DNA of 64,000 nt, from positions 28,196 through 92,195 of the forward strand of contig DXVF01000001.1 in assembly GCA_019417465.1 (NCBI GenBank), given 5' to 3'. Below are positions 32,394 to 43,050 of this stretch, piece after piece. The notes below the pieces were generated by a model. It searched no databases. It was given only the letters and a program-made list of their open reading frames with translations, and was not told the origin of the DNA. Made by a program: the position numbers and the translations under genes. The first letter of the stretch is position 1, and every line of letters starts with the position of its first letter. This stretch comes from Clostridiales bacterium. GTDB taxonomy: Bacteria; Bacillota; Clostridia; TANB77; CAG-508.

Positions 32394-33623
32394 TTATAAA
32401 TTTTTATTATTGTAAATAAAATCAACAATATTTACATGATTTACACCATCTCGTTTTTGAAGTAGCATATCCATAGTAAATAAATATCTTGGATATAATT
32501 CTTTAATCATATAAAATGGTCTATATTCTCGTTCTTCAGTATCTTTATTGCTAATATCTTTAGAAACTTGAATATAATAGTAATCATCATAATTTGCTCT
32601 TGCAATAAAATCACACTCTAGCTTTCCAATATAACCTACATAAAGTTTATAATTCTTGCTTTTTAAATAAGAATACATTACATTTTCAAGAACTGGTCCA
32701 TAGTTTATTCTATTATCAGTATTTTGTGAATAGTAAATACTTAAATCTGCTAAATAATATTTCTTTTCGCCTTTTAAAACAGATTTTGATTTTATATCAA
32801 ATAAATCACAAAAATAGATGATTTTAGCTTTTTCTAAAATATCTAAATATCTTTTTATAGTTCTTCTATCTACATTTACCTTTACTTCATCTTTTAAGTA
32901 ATTGTATATGTTTTTTATAGAAATAACTGCTCCAAAATTATTGATAATAAATTTTTCTATTCTTTCAAATAAGGCTTTATCTTTTATTTTATTACTTGTT
33001 TTTATGTCTTTATCAAATATTTGACTTATAACACTAGAAGTATAAGTTATTTTTTCATCATAATTGTCATAATATAAAGACTTTGGAAAACCACCATTTC
33101 TAATATATTCTTCAAATTCTAAATAAATATTTTCATTAACAGTTTTGTTCAGAAATCTTTTCATATCTACATATTCATAAAAAGAAAGAGTCATCATTTC
33201 TATTTCAATATATCTACCAGTTAATTTTGTTACCAATTCTCCACTTAAAAGATAAGAATTTGAACCTGTAATGAAAATGGATATATTTCCTTCTTCTCTA
33301 TATGAATTAATTAGAGATTCAAAGTCTTTAACGTTTTGTATCTCATCAATAAATAAATATTTAAAATCATTGTCAATTATCTTTTCATCTATTACTTTTT
33401 CTAATTGTTTTGATGTTTTTATATCTTTAAAACCTTTTTTATCTAATTCTATATAAATAATATCTTTTTCATTTATACCATTTTCCAATAATTCTTGAAT
33501 AATTGATTTTAAAAAGAAAGATTTGCCACATCTTCTTATTCCAGATATAACTTTAATCATATCATCTTTATAAAATCCACGAATTTTATTTAAATAACTT
33601 TCTCTTTTATATATTTTTTCCAT
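32394..33623 (-). CDS. AAA-type ATPase with DUF4143 domain
   Basis: 409 residues. Walker A GIRRCGKSFFL near residue 27, Walker B KYLFIDEIQNV near residue 90, sensor-like IFITGSNSYLLSGEL. The C-terminal DUF4143 part (LECDFIARANYDDYYYIQVS) has a restriction-nuclease-like strand pattern. Common in gut bacteria and on mobile DNA; the cellular role is poorly known. Confidence 0.8.
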   Translation of the reverse strand: MEKIYKRESYLNKIRGFYKDDMIKVISGIRRCGKSFFLKSIIQELLENGINEKDIIYIELDKKGFKDIKTSKQLEKVIDEKIIDNDFKYLFIDEIQNVKDFESLINSYREEGNISIFITGSNSYLLSGELVTKLTGRYIEIEMMTLSFYEYVDMKRFLNKTVNENIYLEFEEYIRNGGFPKSLYYDNYDEKITYTSSVISQIFDKDIKTSNKIKDKALFERIEKFIINNFGAVISIKNIYNYLKDEVKVNVDRRTIKRYLDILEKAKIIYFCDLFDIKSKSVLKGEKKYYLADLSIYYSQNTDNRINYGPVLENVMYSYLKSKNYKLYVGYIGKLECDFIARANYDDYYYIQVSKDISNKDTEEREYRPFYMIKELYPRYLFTMDMLLQKRDGVNHVNIVDFIYNNKNL

Positions 33624-33729
33624 ATCATCACCACAATTATATTATTATATTTTTAAAAAAAAGTCAAGTTATCGACCAATTTTTAATAGGTTTCTTTCAA
33701 AAATGGTTAATAAATTTCAAAAATATACT

Positions 33730-33901
33730 TGCATAATTACAATTTTTATGTTAAAGTAAAGACAATAAATTGATTGATTTTTATATCAATCGTCAAGAAA
33801 GCCAAAAGTTGTAGATATCTACTTCGTTGGCACCAAAGGATACTATCGTCGCACCAGACGAAAAAACGATTAAATCGACTGTAAAAGGTCGATTTTTTTC
33901 G
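33730..33901 (+). ncRNA. Promoter-hairpin-terminator module 2 (candidate small RNA)
   Basis: Close copy of 16395-16513: TTGCAT, then TATGTTAAAGTAAAGACAAT, hairpin GATTGAT...ATCAATC, nested hairpin GCCAA...GTAGATATCTAC...TTGGC, CACCA. The inner stems pair in both copies despite base changes. A terminator (AAATCGAC...GTCGATTTTTTT) follows at about 33872-33900. Confidence 0.45.
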
Positions 33902-33908
33902 TGCCTAA

Positions 33909-34185
<277 letters not shown>

Positions 34186-34248
34186 GCAATACTAGAAGAA
34201 TTATCCAAAACAGACAATTACCCAATTAAAAAATGTCAAAACTGTGGC

Positions 34249-34557
34249 ATGTACTTTATACCAAATTCAAGATTAGATGAAATATATTGTGATTATCCAA
34301 AAGAAAACGGAAAAACTTGTAGAGAACAAGGAGCAATACTTTCTTACAACAAGAGATTACAAGAAAAATCAGCATACACAGAATACAGAAAGACATATCA
34401 ACAAAAATTTGGAATTGTTAATAAAAATAAAGAAGATAAGAAACTAAAGGCAGAATTTGAAAATTGGAAAAAACAAGCTAAAGAAAAAATTATTAAACTA
34501 AAACATGGTGAGCTTACTGAAGATGATGTTTATGAGTGGTTACAAAAAAATAAATAG
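34249..34557 (+). CDS. Zinc-ribbon fragment, third paralogue
   Basis: 102 residues from an internal ATG. The reading frame extends upstream to about 34180 and includes KKCQNCGMYF without a good start, so the gene is N-terminally truncated. It keeps CQNCG...IYCD...CREQG and a basic helical tail. Related in style to 106-1011 and 23423-24358. Probably a remnant. Confidence 0.5.
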   Translation: MYFIPNSRLDEIYCDYPKENGKTCREQGAILSYNKRLQEKSAYTEYRKTYQQKFGIVNKNKEDKKLKAEFENWKKQAKEKIIKLKHGELTEDDVYEWLQKNK

Positions 34558-34654
34558 TTTAAAAAAATAGTCAATAAAATGTAGTAAAAATTTAACTTTA
34601 ATGCTATAATAAGAATAAATTGAAAGGAAGAAAATATATAATAGTGTAGATTTA

Positions 34655-34984
34655 ATGGAATATTGGTTTAAAAGTTCAGATGAAGATTATGATACAATGC
34701 TTTATATGAAAGCTGAAAAAAAGAATACTTGGTGTTTATTTATGGGACATTTAGTAATTGAAAAACTTTTAAAAGGATTATATGCAAAGAATAATCCAGA
34801 TGACCCAATAGCACCTAAAATTCATAATTTAATTTTACTTTCTCAAAAAGCAAATTTAGAAGTACCAAAAGAAATAAGAGAAAAGATACAAACTATAAAT
34901 ACATTTAATATAAGTGCTAGATATGATGACTATAAAAGAACTTTTGATGAAAAATGCACAGATGATTATACTGGGGACAAGTAA
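34655..34984 (+). CDS. HEPN-domain protein (toxin of HEPN/MNT pair)
   Basis: 109 residues. LYMKAEKKNTWCLFMGHLVIEK and the NNPDDPIAPKIHNLILL segment are typical of small HEPN proteins paired with MNT enzymes. The expected tail (VKNVEEVRKWLKEQ) is present just downstream in another frame near 34979-35021, so the last codons look frameshifted at GGGG; not a CGG case. It lies directly before the MNT gene. Confidence 0.65.
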   Translation: MEYWFKSSDEDYDTMLYMKAEKKNTWCLFMGHLVIEKLLKGLYAKNNPDDPIAPKIHNLILLSQKANLEVPKEIREKIQTINTFNISARYDDYKRTFDEKCTDDYTGDK

Positions 34985-35006
34985 AAAATGTTGAGGAGGT
35001 ACGAAA

Positions 35007-35327
35007 ATGGTTGAAAGAACAATAAATAAAGATATTATAGATAGTATAAATAAGTTTATAGAAGAAATTAAAAAGCAATATAATGTTACGGCAATTATAT
35101 TATTTGGCTCTTATGCAAAAGGAACAGAAAACGAAGATAGTGACATAGATATTGCAGTCATTTCAGATGATTTCGAAGATATTTATGACTGTATGGCAGT
35201 TCTAATGGGAATGACTTGGGACATAGATGCTAGAATAGAGCCACACCCAATAACAACAGAAGATTTTGAAAAGGTTTCTAATCCTTTTGTAAAAGAGGTT
35301 GTAGATACTGGAATAAAAGTGGCATAA
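35007..35327 (+). CDS. MNT-type nucleotidyltransferase (antitoxin)
   Basis: 106 residues. LFGSYAKGTENEDSDIDIAV is the classic GS-x-DxD minimal nucleotidyltransferase signature. In characterised HEPN/MNT pairs the MNT enzyme AMPylates and silences the HEPN RNase. Start ATG follows GAGGAGG. Confidence 0.8.
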   Translation: MVERTINKDIIDSINKFIEEIKKQYNVTAIILFGSYAKGTENEDSDIDIAVISDDFEDIYDCMAVLMGMTWDIDARIEPHPITTEDFEKVSNPFVKEVVDTGIKVA

Positions 35328-35421
35328 AATTATATACAAAAAATTAGCTGATATTTAATAACTATCAGCTTTTATATTAAAAAGATAAAATAATAGTAGC
35401 TAACATAAAAGGGAGATAAAA

Positions 35422-36408
35422 ATGTCAATTATAGAAGTAGAAGATTTAGTAAAAACATATAAAACCATTGAAAAAGAAGATGGATTGTTAGGATATTTTA
35501 AAAATTTAGTAAGACCGAAATATAAAGAATTTACTGCTGTAAAAAGTGTAAATTTTAATATTGAAGAAGGAGAATTAGTAGGTTATATTGGAGAAAATGG
35601 AGCAGGAAAATCAACTACAATAAAAATGCTTACAGGTCTTTTAACTCCTACATCTGGAAAAATAGTGATAAATGGAATAATACCTAATGAGAAAAGAATA
35701 GAAAATAATAAAAATATAGGTGCAGTTTTTGGACAAAAAACACAATTATGGTGGGATTTACCAGTCATTGAATCTTTTAGATTAATAAAAAAGATGTATA
35801 AGATACCAGAAAATGAATATAGAAAGAATTTGAAAAAGTTTACTGAAATATTGGATTTAGAAGATTTGTTAGAAAAGCAAGTTAAAAATTTAAGTTTAGG
35901 ACAAAAAATGAGATGTGAAATTGCTGCTACTTTCTTGCATAATCCTAAAATAGTATATTTAGATGAGCCAACAATAGGATTAGATGTTTTTGTTAAAGAA
36001 AATATAAGAAAATTTATAAAAGATATAAACAAAGAAAAGAAAACAACAGTAATATTAACAACTCATGATTTAAAAGATATTGAAGATGTTTGTGATAGAA
36101 TAATACTTTTAGATAAAGGTCAAATAATTTATGATGGAGAAAAGCAAAAATTTAAAGATACTTATGGAAAATATGTAATTAGCGAACTTATAATAAAAGA
36201 TAAAAAAGAAAGTATTATATTAAATAATGCAGAAATAATAGAACAAACTGATAACAAATTAAAAATAAAATTTAGCCATGATGAAACAACAATAGTAAAA
36301 ATTATGGATGAAATATCTCAATTTTGTAATATAGAAGATATACATATGAAAGAAGCAGAGTTAGAAGATATATTAAAAGAAATATATAAAGGAGCACACA
36401 AATGTTAA
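35422..36408 (+). CDS. ABC-2 exporter ATP-binding protein
   Basis: 328 residues. Walker A GENGAGKST near residue 56, signature LSLGQKMRCE, Walker B VYLDEPTIGLD, H-loop TTHDL. With the next two genes it forms a three-gene ABC-2 exporter of the COG4586/COG4587/COG3694 type. It overlaps the next gene by 7 bp. Substrate unknown. Confidence 0.85.
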   Translation: MSIIEVEDLVKTYKTIEKEDGLLGYFKNLVRPKYKEFTAVKSVNFNIEEGELVGYIGENGAGKSTTIKMLTGLLTPTSGKIVINGIIPNEKRIENNKNIGAVFGQKTQLWWDLPVIESFRLIKKMYKIPENEYRKNLKKFTEILDLEDLLEKQVKNLSLGQKMRCEIAATFLHNPKIVYLDEPTIGLDVFVKENIRKFIKDINKEKKTTVILTTHDLKDIEDVCDRIILLDKGQIIYDGEKQKFKDTYGKYVISELIIKDKKESIILNNAEIIEQTDNKLKIKFSHDETTIVKIMDEISQFCNIEDIHMKEAELEDILKEIYKGAHKC

Positions 36409-37193
36409 AAACAATGATACAACTTGCTAAAATGCAATTCAATCAATACAATATATATAAATCAAACTTTTATTTATTTACACTAAATAGAATAGTAGAA
36501 ATTATAGTATATATCTTTGTATGGCAAGCAATATATAATCAAACAGGAAATGCTGGAGGATTTACTATATCTCAAATGATTACTTATTATATTTTGGCTA
36601 CAGCATTTAGTTCTATAGCTACTTGGGGAATAAATGAAACAATGGCACACTCTATAAGAAATGGTCATATTAATAAAGAATTATTAAATCCTATTTCGTA
36701 TTTTCAATACTATTTTGGAATGAATTTAGGAGAATTAGGTTTTGCAACAATAGTAGGAATTGCTACATTCATATTATGTGCGATATTTTGGAAATTAGCA
36801 TTGCCAATTAACTTATTAGATTTTTTCCTATGCATAATAGTAATATTATTAGGTGTACCAATAACTTTTTTTATACAAATGATTGTAGGAACAATAGGCT
36901 TTTATACAAATTCAATTTGGGGAATGCAGATATTAAGAAAGGCGATAATTAAAATATTTTCAGGAATTATTGCTCCGATAACTTTATTTCCTATGTGGTT
37001 CCAAGATTTATCAAAAATCTTACCATTTAAAGAATTGATTTACACACCAATAAATATATGGCTAGGACAAGTTTCTTATAATGAAATAATATTTGTAATT
37101 GTAAAACAGATTATATGGGGATTTCTATTATATATTGTAGCTAAATTATTTTTTAATCATGCAGTTAAAAACTTAACAATAAATGGAGGATAA
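36402..37193 (+). CDS. ABC-2 exporter permease 1
   Basis: 263 residues with about six hydrophobic segments and no signal peptide. It overlaps the ATPase gene and ends 1 bp before the second permease start. Matches the COG4587-type permease by length and context. Confidence 0.75.
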   Translation: MLKTMIQLAKMQFNQYNIYKSNFYLFTLNRIVEIIVYIFVWQAIYNQTGNAGGFTISQMITYYILATAFSSIATWGINETMAHSIRNGHINKELLNPISYFQYYFGMNLGELGFATIVGIATFILCAIFWKLALPINLLDFFLCIIVILLGVPITFFIQMIVGTIGFYTNSIWGMQILRKAIIKIFSGIIAPITLFPMWFQDLSKILPFKELIYTPINIWLGQVSYNEIIFVIVKQIIWGFLLYIVAKLFFNHAVKNLTINGG

Positions 37194-37194
37194 A

Positions 37195-37989
37195 ATGAAA
37201 AAAGTATTAGATAATATAAGCTTATATTTTTCACTATTAAAAGTATCTTTAAAAGAAATACTGATATATAGAATAGATTGTATTGTTGGAATTTTTTCTC
37301 AACTTATTGTTCAATTAGTAAGTTTAATTTTTATATTTGTTGTATTTCAAAATACAGAAAATATTGCTGGTTGGAATTTTAAGCAAATATTACTATTATT
37401 TGGAGTAACAAGAATACCAATAGGAATTGCAGGATATTGCTTTGATGCTTTATATGATATTGGACCCAAATACATAAGAAATGGAGATTTTGATAAAATT
37501 TTATTAAGACCTATACATCCGTTAATATCTATTATAGGAGCATCTAGAGAGTTTGTGTCGATAGCGGATTTTGTTATAGGATTAGCAATTACGATTTCTA
37601 TGTTGATTCAACTTTCAATACCAATAACAACGATATTAATTATTAAAATAATTTTTTTTAGTATAGTTGGTGCTTTGATAATAGGTGCTATCAATACAAT
37701 ATTTAGCATTTCATCATTTTGGACATATAGGTCTAATGAAGTAATATGGTCATTTTATAGAATGTATACATTTACAGAATACCCAATAACTATATACAAT
37801 AAATTTATAAGAATATTAATAACATTAGTTTTACCATTTGCCTTTGTTTCATATTATCCAACAATGGCATATTTAGGACTTAATACTTATATGATATATT
37901 TATCTCCTATTGTAGCAATTATTTTATGGATAATTGCAGTAAAACTATGGAATCTAGCATTAAATAAATATAGAAGCACAGGTACGTAA
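37195..37989 (+). CDS. ABC-2 exporter permease 2
   Basis: 264 residues, six or so membrane segments. Start placed at 37195, with GGAGG in the tail of the previous gene. Last gene of the exporter operon; a terminator follows. Confidence 0.75.
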   Translation: MKKVLDNISLYFSLLKVSLKEILIYRIDCIVGIFSQLIVQLVSLIFIFVVFQNTENIAGWNFKQILLLFGVTRIPIGIAGYCFDALYDIGPKYIRNGDFDKILLRPIHPLISIIGASREFVSIADFVIGLAITISMLIQLSIPITTILIIKIIFFSIVGALIIGAINTIFSISSFWTYRSNEVIWSFYRMYTFTEYPITIYNKFIRILITLVLPFAFVSYYPTMAYLGLNTYMIYLSPIVAIILWIIAVKLWNLALNKYRSTGT

Positions 37990-37995
37990 ATTTAT

Positions 37996-38030
37996 AAAAA
38001 GGATATAGACTTTATCTCTATATCCTTTTA
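37996..38030 (+). terminator. Terminator of the ABC operon
   Basis: AAAAGGATATAGA and TCTATATCCTTTT form a near-perfect stem. Confidence 0.8.
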
Positions 38031-38063
38031 TATGAATTCATATATCTATATAAATTTCACAAA

Positions 38064-38345
38064 TTATTTTTTCTTATTAACTAAATCTTTTAAAGCTTTA
38101 CCAGCTTTGAATACTGGAGCTTTTGATGCAGGTATTTTAATTTCTTCTTTAGTTTGTGGGTTTCTTCCTTTTCTAGCTGCTCTTTTTCTTACTTCAAAAG
38201 AACCAAATCCAACTAGTTGAACTTTTTCTCCCTTTGCTAAAGATTCTGTAACAACCTCAATAAAAGCATTTAATGTTGCTTCAGCATCTTTTTTTGTTTC
38301 ATTTGTCTTAGCAGCGATTGCCGCGATTAAATCAGATTTGTTCAT
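38064..38345 (-). CDS. hup: DNA-binding protein HU
   Basis: 93 residues, full length for [13 protein letters not shown] at the start, [20 protein letters not shown] beta-arm region, and [11 protein letters not shown] at the end. A histone-like nucleoid protein. It is the first gene of the core-chromosome part. Confidence 0.95.
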   Translation of the reverse strand: MNKSDLIAAIAAKTNETKKDAEATLNAFIEVVTESLAKGEKVQLVGFGSFEVRKRAARKGRNPQTKEEIKIPASKAPVFKAGKALKDLVNKKK

Positions 38346-38499
38346 TATACATTCCTCCTATAGTTTTTCATCTATGTAGATTACTTAATTATCTACTATT
38401 ATCAATATTCGCCAAAGTTATATAAAATCCTTCTTTTTTTTCCTTTATTTTTCTCTGAAACCTTTATATCTGTAAGTTTTGTTTGTTTTTTACAATCAA

Positions 38500-40167
38500 T
38501 CATTGATTTTTAGGTGTTTTTTTAGCCTTATATAATCCTATTTTTTCCAGAAATGAGTATATTTTTGCACCATATGGTATCATATTTATTTCTTCTTTAT
38601 CAAATATTTTTAAAGATATTATAGATAATAAATATATAACTACAGCTACTACAAGTGATATTATTATAGACATTTTTTCTATAATTATTCCAGATAAATA
38701 ATTATAAATACAAAAAGAGCAAATTCCCATCATTACTGTAGCTATAATTGGTTTAATTATAAACTTCGTGAAATTTATAGTTAATTTTATATTTTTTCTT
38801 AAAATTTTGAATCCTATGAAAAAGGCTATAATATGGCAAACTGTTGTTGCAAAAGCTGCTCCTGCTGCTCCTCCTATTACACATGTTTCTGGTGGTATAG
38901 ATACTAAAATTAAATTTAAAATGATTTTTGTTGCCACTCCAAAAGAAAGTGCAAAAGCTGGTACAAATGCTTTTCCTATCCCTTGCAAAGCTCCATTTAC
39001 TGTTTGTTCTAAACTTGTAAAAACAATTGAAAGTGATGCTATTTGGAATATTCTTTCTCCAGAACTAGCATTTGGGAATAAAAGCAAAAGTATTGGTTTT
39101 GCAAAAATTATCATTCCTACAGTACAAGGAAGACTAATTAACATTGTCACTAATAAAGAAAACGATATTCTCTTTTTTCCTGTTTCGATATCGTTTCTAG
39201 CTATAGATGCCGAAAGCGCTGGAACTAAGGCTGTAGCAAAAGCTATATTAAATGATAATGGTAATGTTATTAATGTATCTACTTTTCCACTTAATATTCC
39301 ATACTGTATTTTCGCTTCTTGATCTGATAAAAAATGCTTTAATCCCCTTACAACAGTCATAGAATCCACATTCTTATTAACAGATGTTAATATTGAACTT
39401 AGTGACATTGGAATTGCTACTAATAATATATTCTTTAATATATGTATTACACGATTGGATTTATAATTTATAGATGTTTTTACTTCATATGCTATTTCTC
39501 TTCTTCTCATTTTATAATATTTATATAAGTATATAAAACTCCCTATTGTCGCTAGAGTAGTTGCAAAATTTGCTACAGCTGCCATTAATGTAGTATTTAT
39601 TCCTGAAATTATACCAATAATTTCTACTAATATTATTGTAAAAATAGTTTTGAACAATTGCTCTATTGTTTGTGAATTTGCTGTCGCTTTCATTGTTTGT
39701 TTACCATTGAAATATCCCCTTATTACTGAAATTACTGATACAAAGAAGATTGAAGGCGAAAGTGCAATCAAGCTATACTCTGCTTCTGGAATTTGTAAAA
39801 CTACATTAGCTATGTATTTAGCTCCAAAGAATAATATTAAAGTTCCAACAAATCCAATAAATCCAAAAGTAATAAAAGCTATTTTAAAAATTTTGTGAGC
39901 TCCCCTATTATCACCTATCGATGTTCTTTCAGACACTAACTTTGCAACTGCATTTGGGACTCCTATTGATGATAAAGTTAAAAGTAACGCATAAATTTGA
40001 AATCCAGAACTATATATTGCGTTTCCTTCATCTCCAAACCCTTGCTTATTTGTTAAGTATAATTTGTATATTAATCCTAATAACTTTATTAGCACCTGTG
40101 AAAAAATAAGTGCAAGAATTCCCTGCATAAATCCTTCTTGTCTTATTTTTTTTCTTTCATTTTGCAT
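38500..40167 (-). CDS. SpoVB/MurJ-type lipid flippase
   Basis: 555 residues from the ATG at 40167 after GGAGG. About 14 hydrophobic segments. The N-terminus QGILALIFSQVLIKLLGLIY, IYSSGFQIYALLLTLSSIGV and GVPNAVAKLVSERT match the MVF/polysaccharide transporter family, nearest to SpoVB or YtgP. It likely moves a lipid-linked cell-wall precursor across the membrane. SpoVB and MurJ roles cannot be separated by eye. Confidence 0.8.
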   Translation of the reverse strand: MQNERKKIRQEGFMQGILALIFSQVLIKLLGLIYKLYLTNKQGFGDEGNAIYSSGFQIYALLLTLSSIGVPNAVAKLVSERTSIGDNRGAHKIFKIAFITFGFIGFVGTLILFFGAKYIANVVLQIPEAEYSLIALSPSIFFVSVISVIRGYFNGKQTMKATANSQTIEQLFKTIFTIILVEIIGIISGINTTLMAAVANFATTLATIGSFIYLYKYYKMRRREIAYEVKTSINYKSNRVIHILKNILLVAIPMSLSSILTSVNKNVDSMTVVRGLKHFLSDQEAKIQYGILSGKVDTLITLPLSFNIAFATALVPALSASIARNDIETGKKRISFSLLVTMLISLPCTVGMIIFAKPILLLLFPNASSGERIFQIASLSIVFTSLEQTVNGALQGIGKAFVPAFALSFGVATKIILNLILVSIPPETCVIGGAAGAAFATTVCHIIAFFIGFKILRKNIKLTINFTKFIIKPIIATVMMGICSFCIYNYLSGIIIEKMSIIISLVVAVVIYLLSIISLKIFDKEEINMIPYGAKIYSFLEKIGLYKAKKTPKNQ

Positions 40168-40379
40168 AAAAACCTCCATTCATACAAATCTAATGTTTTA
40201 ACAAATACTTATTTTAGATTTAATAGATTTATTCATTTCTATATTTTATTTAGGTTTTATAATTATTATTATATTCTTCTTAAAAAAGCACCTCAATTTA
40301 TTAAAATTTATATATCTTTTTTTCCAAATCACTTGTTTTTTTGCTGATTTTATAGGATAATATAAATGTATAATTAAAA

Positions 40380-42761
40380 TTGAAAGTGGTGAAAAATTTG
40401 AAAGTTTTATTAGGACCAATTAATGCTATTTTTGGTTTTATATTAAAATATATAGATAAATTTTTAAAAATTTTAAAAACAGATCGAAATACGTTTATGA
40501 CATTTGTTCTCACTTTACTCTCTGTTTATTTAGTTGTAGATAGAATAGTAGAAATGTTATTTTTAATTTTTACAGGAGTATCAAGTTCTTATTGGAATCC
40601 TATACAATATACACTTGCTTTTGCTTGTCCTGTATTTGCATTTTTATTCTCTGGTTCATCTAAATATGCAGATTCAAAACAAATAAAGTTATCATTCTTC
40701 TATTTGTACCTTATGTCATTATACATACTAATAATATCAATGGTAACTCAATGGGTAAATTTAGGTTGCTGGCTTGCATTTCTTTCTGTTCCTAATTATC
40801 ATGTTATTGCAACAGAATTTAGCGAACTCGTAAGACCTGCTTTTAGTGCCTTAGCATTATTTTTTCCTCTTACTACATTTTATAAACCAATACATTGGTT
40901 AATTACAACTGTTAATGATACAAAAGATATCAGAGATTCTATCGGGGATTATTCTGGAATCGATTTATCAGATAAGACTGTTGGCACTGGACCTTATACT
41001 TGTGAGATAGCCATCTGTAAGGATTCAGATACTGGTAAAACAGTAAAAATTCCAGAATCAAAGAGATTTGAATCAACACTTGTAATTGGTGTTTCTGGTT
41101 CTGGAAAAACATCAATGATTTATGAACCTATGATTGCTCGTGATATTGATAAAAAATTCTTCTTTAAAGAATTATCAAAAGAAATGGCATTTACTGCATT
41201 AAAAACTGGTATAGCTACTTTAAAATATCCTTACAATAATGATTATATTAATAAAAACTTTAATTTGAATATGTTAAAACCAAATCCTTCAAAATTACAA
41301 CTTTATCAGGCATTTATGAAGAAACTAATTTTAAATGCTTCTGAAGATTCAATAACTTATCGTAATTTAGGTATAACTTATATATCTCCAGACTTTGAAT
41401 CAGTTTCACATATATTAAATGTAGTAGATAATTATAAAATGCCTGTAAATTTAATAGACCCAAATGATACGAATTCGCCAGGATTAAATCCTTTTATATT
41501 TGATAATCCACTAGATATATCTGTTGCTATTTCTACAGTTTTAAAAGGATTGTATTCAAGCAATAGCCCTGATATAGAACTTGCTTATAGAGAAAATATG
41601 TCTTCGCAAGCAATAGAAAACTTATCAATCTTATTAAAAATAATGTATCCTAAATTACATGATGGAGATTTACCAAATTTAGAAGATATGATGGAAATGC
41701 TAAATGACTTTAGTCTAGTTGAAGAAATGTGTGAAAAAATGAAAGAAGACGAGGAATTAAGTAAAGAATACAAAATGTTACTTTCATATTTCAAAAAGAA
41801 CTTTTACGAAAATGGTGCTGGAAAAAAAGATATGGAAAAATTTGTATCAGCAGCAAATAGTCAATTAGATACATTATTAAGATATCCTGGAGTTAAAAAT
41901 ATACTATGTAAAAGAAATAATAATCTTAACTTTGATAAAGCTTTAGAAAATGGAGAAATTACTTTAGTTTGCACAAGACGTGGTGATTTAGGTGCAAATG
42001 CACATAAAGCTTTCGGACTATTCTTTATATTATTAATGCAATATTCAATATTAAGAAGACCTGGAAATGAAAATTCAAGAGTTCCTCATTTCTTATATAT
42101 CGATGAATTCTCAGATTTCATTTGCAGTTCTACTGAAGCTTTATTTACACTATATAGAAAATATAGAGTTGCAAGTGTTGTATCTGCACAGAACTTAGAC
42201 CAATTAGATGTTGAAAAAGGAAGATTTAAAAGAACTATTCTTGCTAATTGTGCTAATAAAATTGTATTTGGAAATAACTCTCCTGAAGACAATGATTGGT
42301 GGGAAAAAGAACTTGGAGAGAAACGTGAATGGAAATGGACATCAAATTATGATACAACAAAAGGTAGTTATGACCCTAAATTTGGTAGTATTAAATATGA
42401 ATGGAAACCTAATTATGCAGCTGGTAAAGTTCAATCTTTAAAATTTAAAAATTGTATGTACAAAGTAAAAAACATAAAAGGGAAAAATGTTGTAGGTACT
42501 GGTAAATTAGATTTCTTAGAATCTAAATATAAAGAACCTAAATCTGTTAAAGAATATAGATTTGATAAATTCACAAGTGGTATTGCTGAAGAAGAAAAAG
42601 CAAAAAGTCGTACTAAAAAGAAAAAATCTACTATAACTGGATTTTCTGATGATGATATTGGAGAGATAGATCCAATTCAAACAGATACAAGTGATGCAAA
42701 CTATTTTGTAAATAATGAAGATGCTATAATATTTGATTTAAAAAAGGGAAATCCAAATTAA
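40380..42761 (+). CDS. TraG/VirD4-like coupling ATPase
   Basis: 793 residues. About four N-terminal hydrophobic segments, then Walker A VIGVSGSGKTSM near residue 237, Walker B HFLYIDEFSDF near residue 570, and SAQNLDQL. The TraD/TraG ATPase couples relaxosomes to a type IV channel. Here no type IV genes are nearby; its only partner is the convergent Replic_Relax gene. Start is TTG at 40380, or TTG at 40398 with GTGGTG ahead. It contains ATC-GGG and TTC-GGA but no in-frame CGG. Confidence 0.75.
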   Translation: MKVVKNLKVLLGPINAIFGFILKYIDKFLKILKTDRNTFMTFVLTLLSVYLVVDRIVEMLFLIFTGVSSSYWNPIQYTLAFACPVFAFLFSGSSKYADSKQIKLSFFYLYLMSLYILIISMVTQWVNLGCWLAFLSVPNYHVIATEFSELVRPAFSALALFFPLTTFYKPIHWLITTVNDTKDIRDSIGDYSGIDLSDKTVGTGPYTCEIAICKDSDTGKTVKIPESKRFESTLVIGVSGSGKTSMIYEPMIARDIDKKFFFKELSKEMAFTALKTGIATLKYPYNNDYINKNFNLNMLKPNPSKLQLYQAFMKKLILNASEDSITYRNLGITYISPDFESVSHILNVVDNYKMPVNLIDPNDTNSPGLNPFIFDNPLDISVAISTVLKGLYSSNSPDIELAYRENMSSQAIENLSILLKIMYPKLHDGDLPNLEDMMEMLNDFSLVEEMCEKMKEDEELSKEYKMLLSYFKKNFYENGAGKKDMEKFVSAANSQLDTLLRYPGVKNILCKRNNNLNFDKALENGEITLVCTRRGDLGANAHKAFGLFFILLMQYSILRRPGNENSRVPHFLYIDEFSDFICSSTEALFTLYRKYRVASVVSAQNLDQLDVEKGRFKRTILANCANKIVFGNNSPEDNDWWEKELGEKREWKWTSNYDTTKGSYDPKFGSIKYEWKPNYAAGKVQSLKFKNCMYKVKNIKGKNVVGTGKLDFLESKYKEPKSVKEYRFDKFTSGIAEEEKAKSRTKKKKSTITGFSDDDIGEIDPIQTDTSDANYFVNNEDAIIFDLKKGNPN

Positions 42762-42769
42762 AAAAGTGA

Positions 42770-43035
42770 ACAAAGGGACGGTTCTCTTGTCCACTTTTTT
42801 ACAATATAGAACAATAGCGGGCTTTTTGAACATTTTTTCTATTTAGAACATTTTAAAGCCCGCGTTTAATTGTTCTTGCGCCAATTTTATATAAAATAAT
42901 TGCTCACATATAAAAAAATTGTTGTGCAATTATTTTATATAATTGGAACTCTCTCTATTAATAAAATTTTACTTTATACTATAAATTTCCTATTATATAA
43001 AAAATGGACAAGAGAACCGTCCCTTTGTCCATAAC
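42770..43035. repeat. Inverted-repeat element between two convergent genes
   Basis: The ends carry inverted copies of GGGACGGTTCTCTTGTCC (about 42777-42796 and 43005-43024). Inside is the core GAACAATAGCGGGCTTT...AAAGCCCGC...AATTGTTC (42809-42879) and a second stem CCAATTTTATATAAAATAATTG/CAATTATTTTATATAATTGG. The core recurs at 49149-49219 without the outer ends. MITE-like or REP-like. Confidence 0.6.
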
Positions 43036-43050
43036 TTTTTTTGTCTTGAT

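Noticed and set aside
34655..35021. The HEPN gene tail as another CGG shift.
   Set aside because: The break is at a GGGG run and needs a different shift size; no CGG is present.
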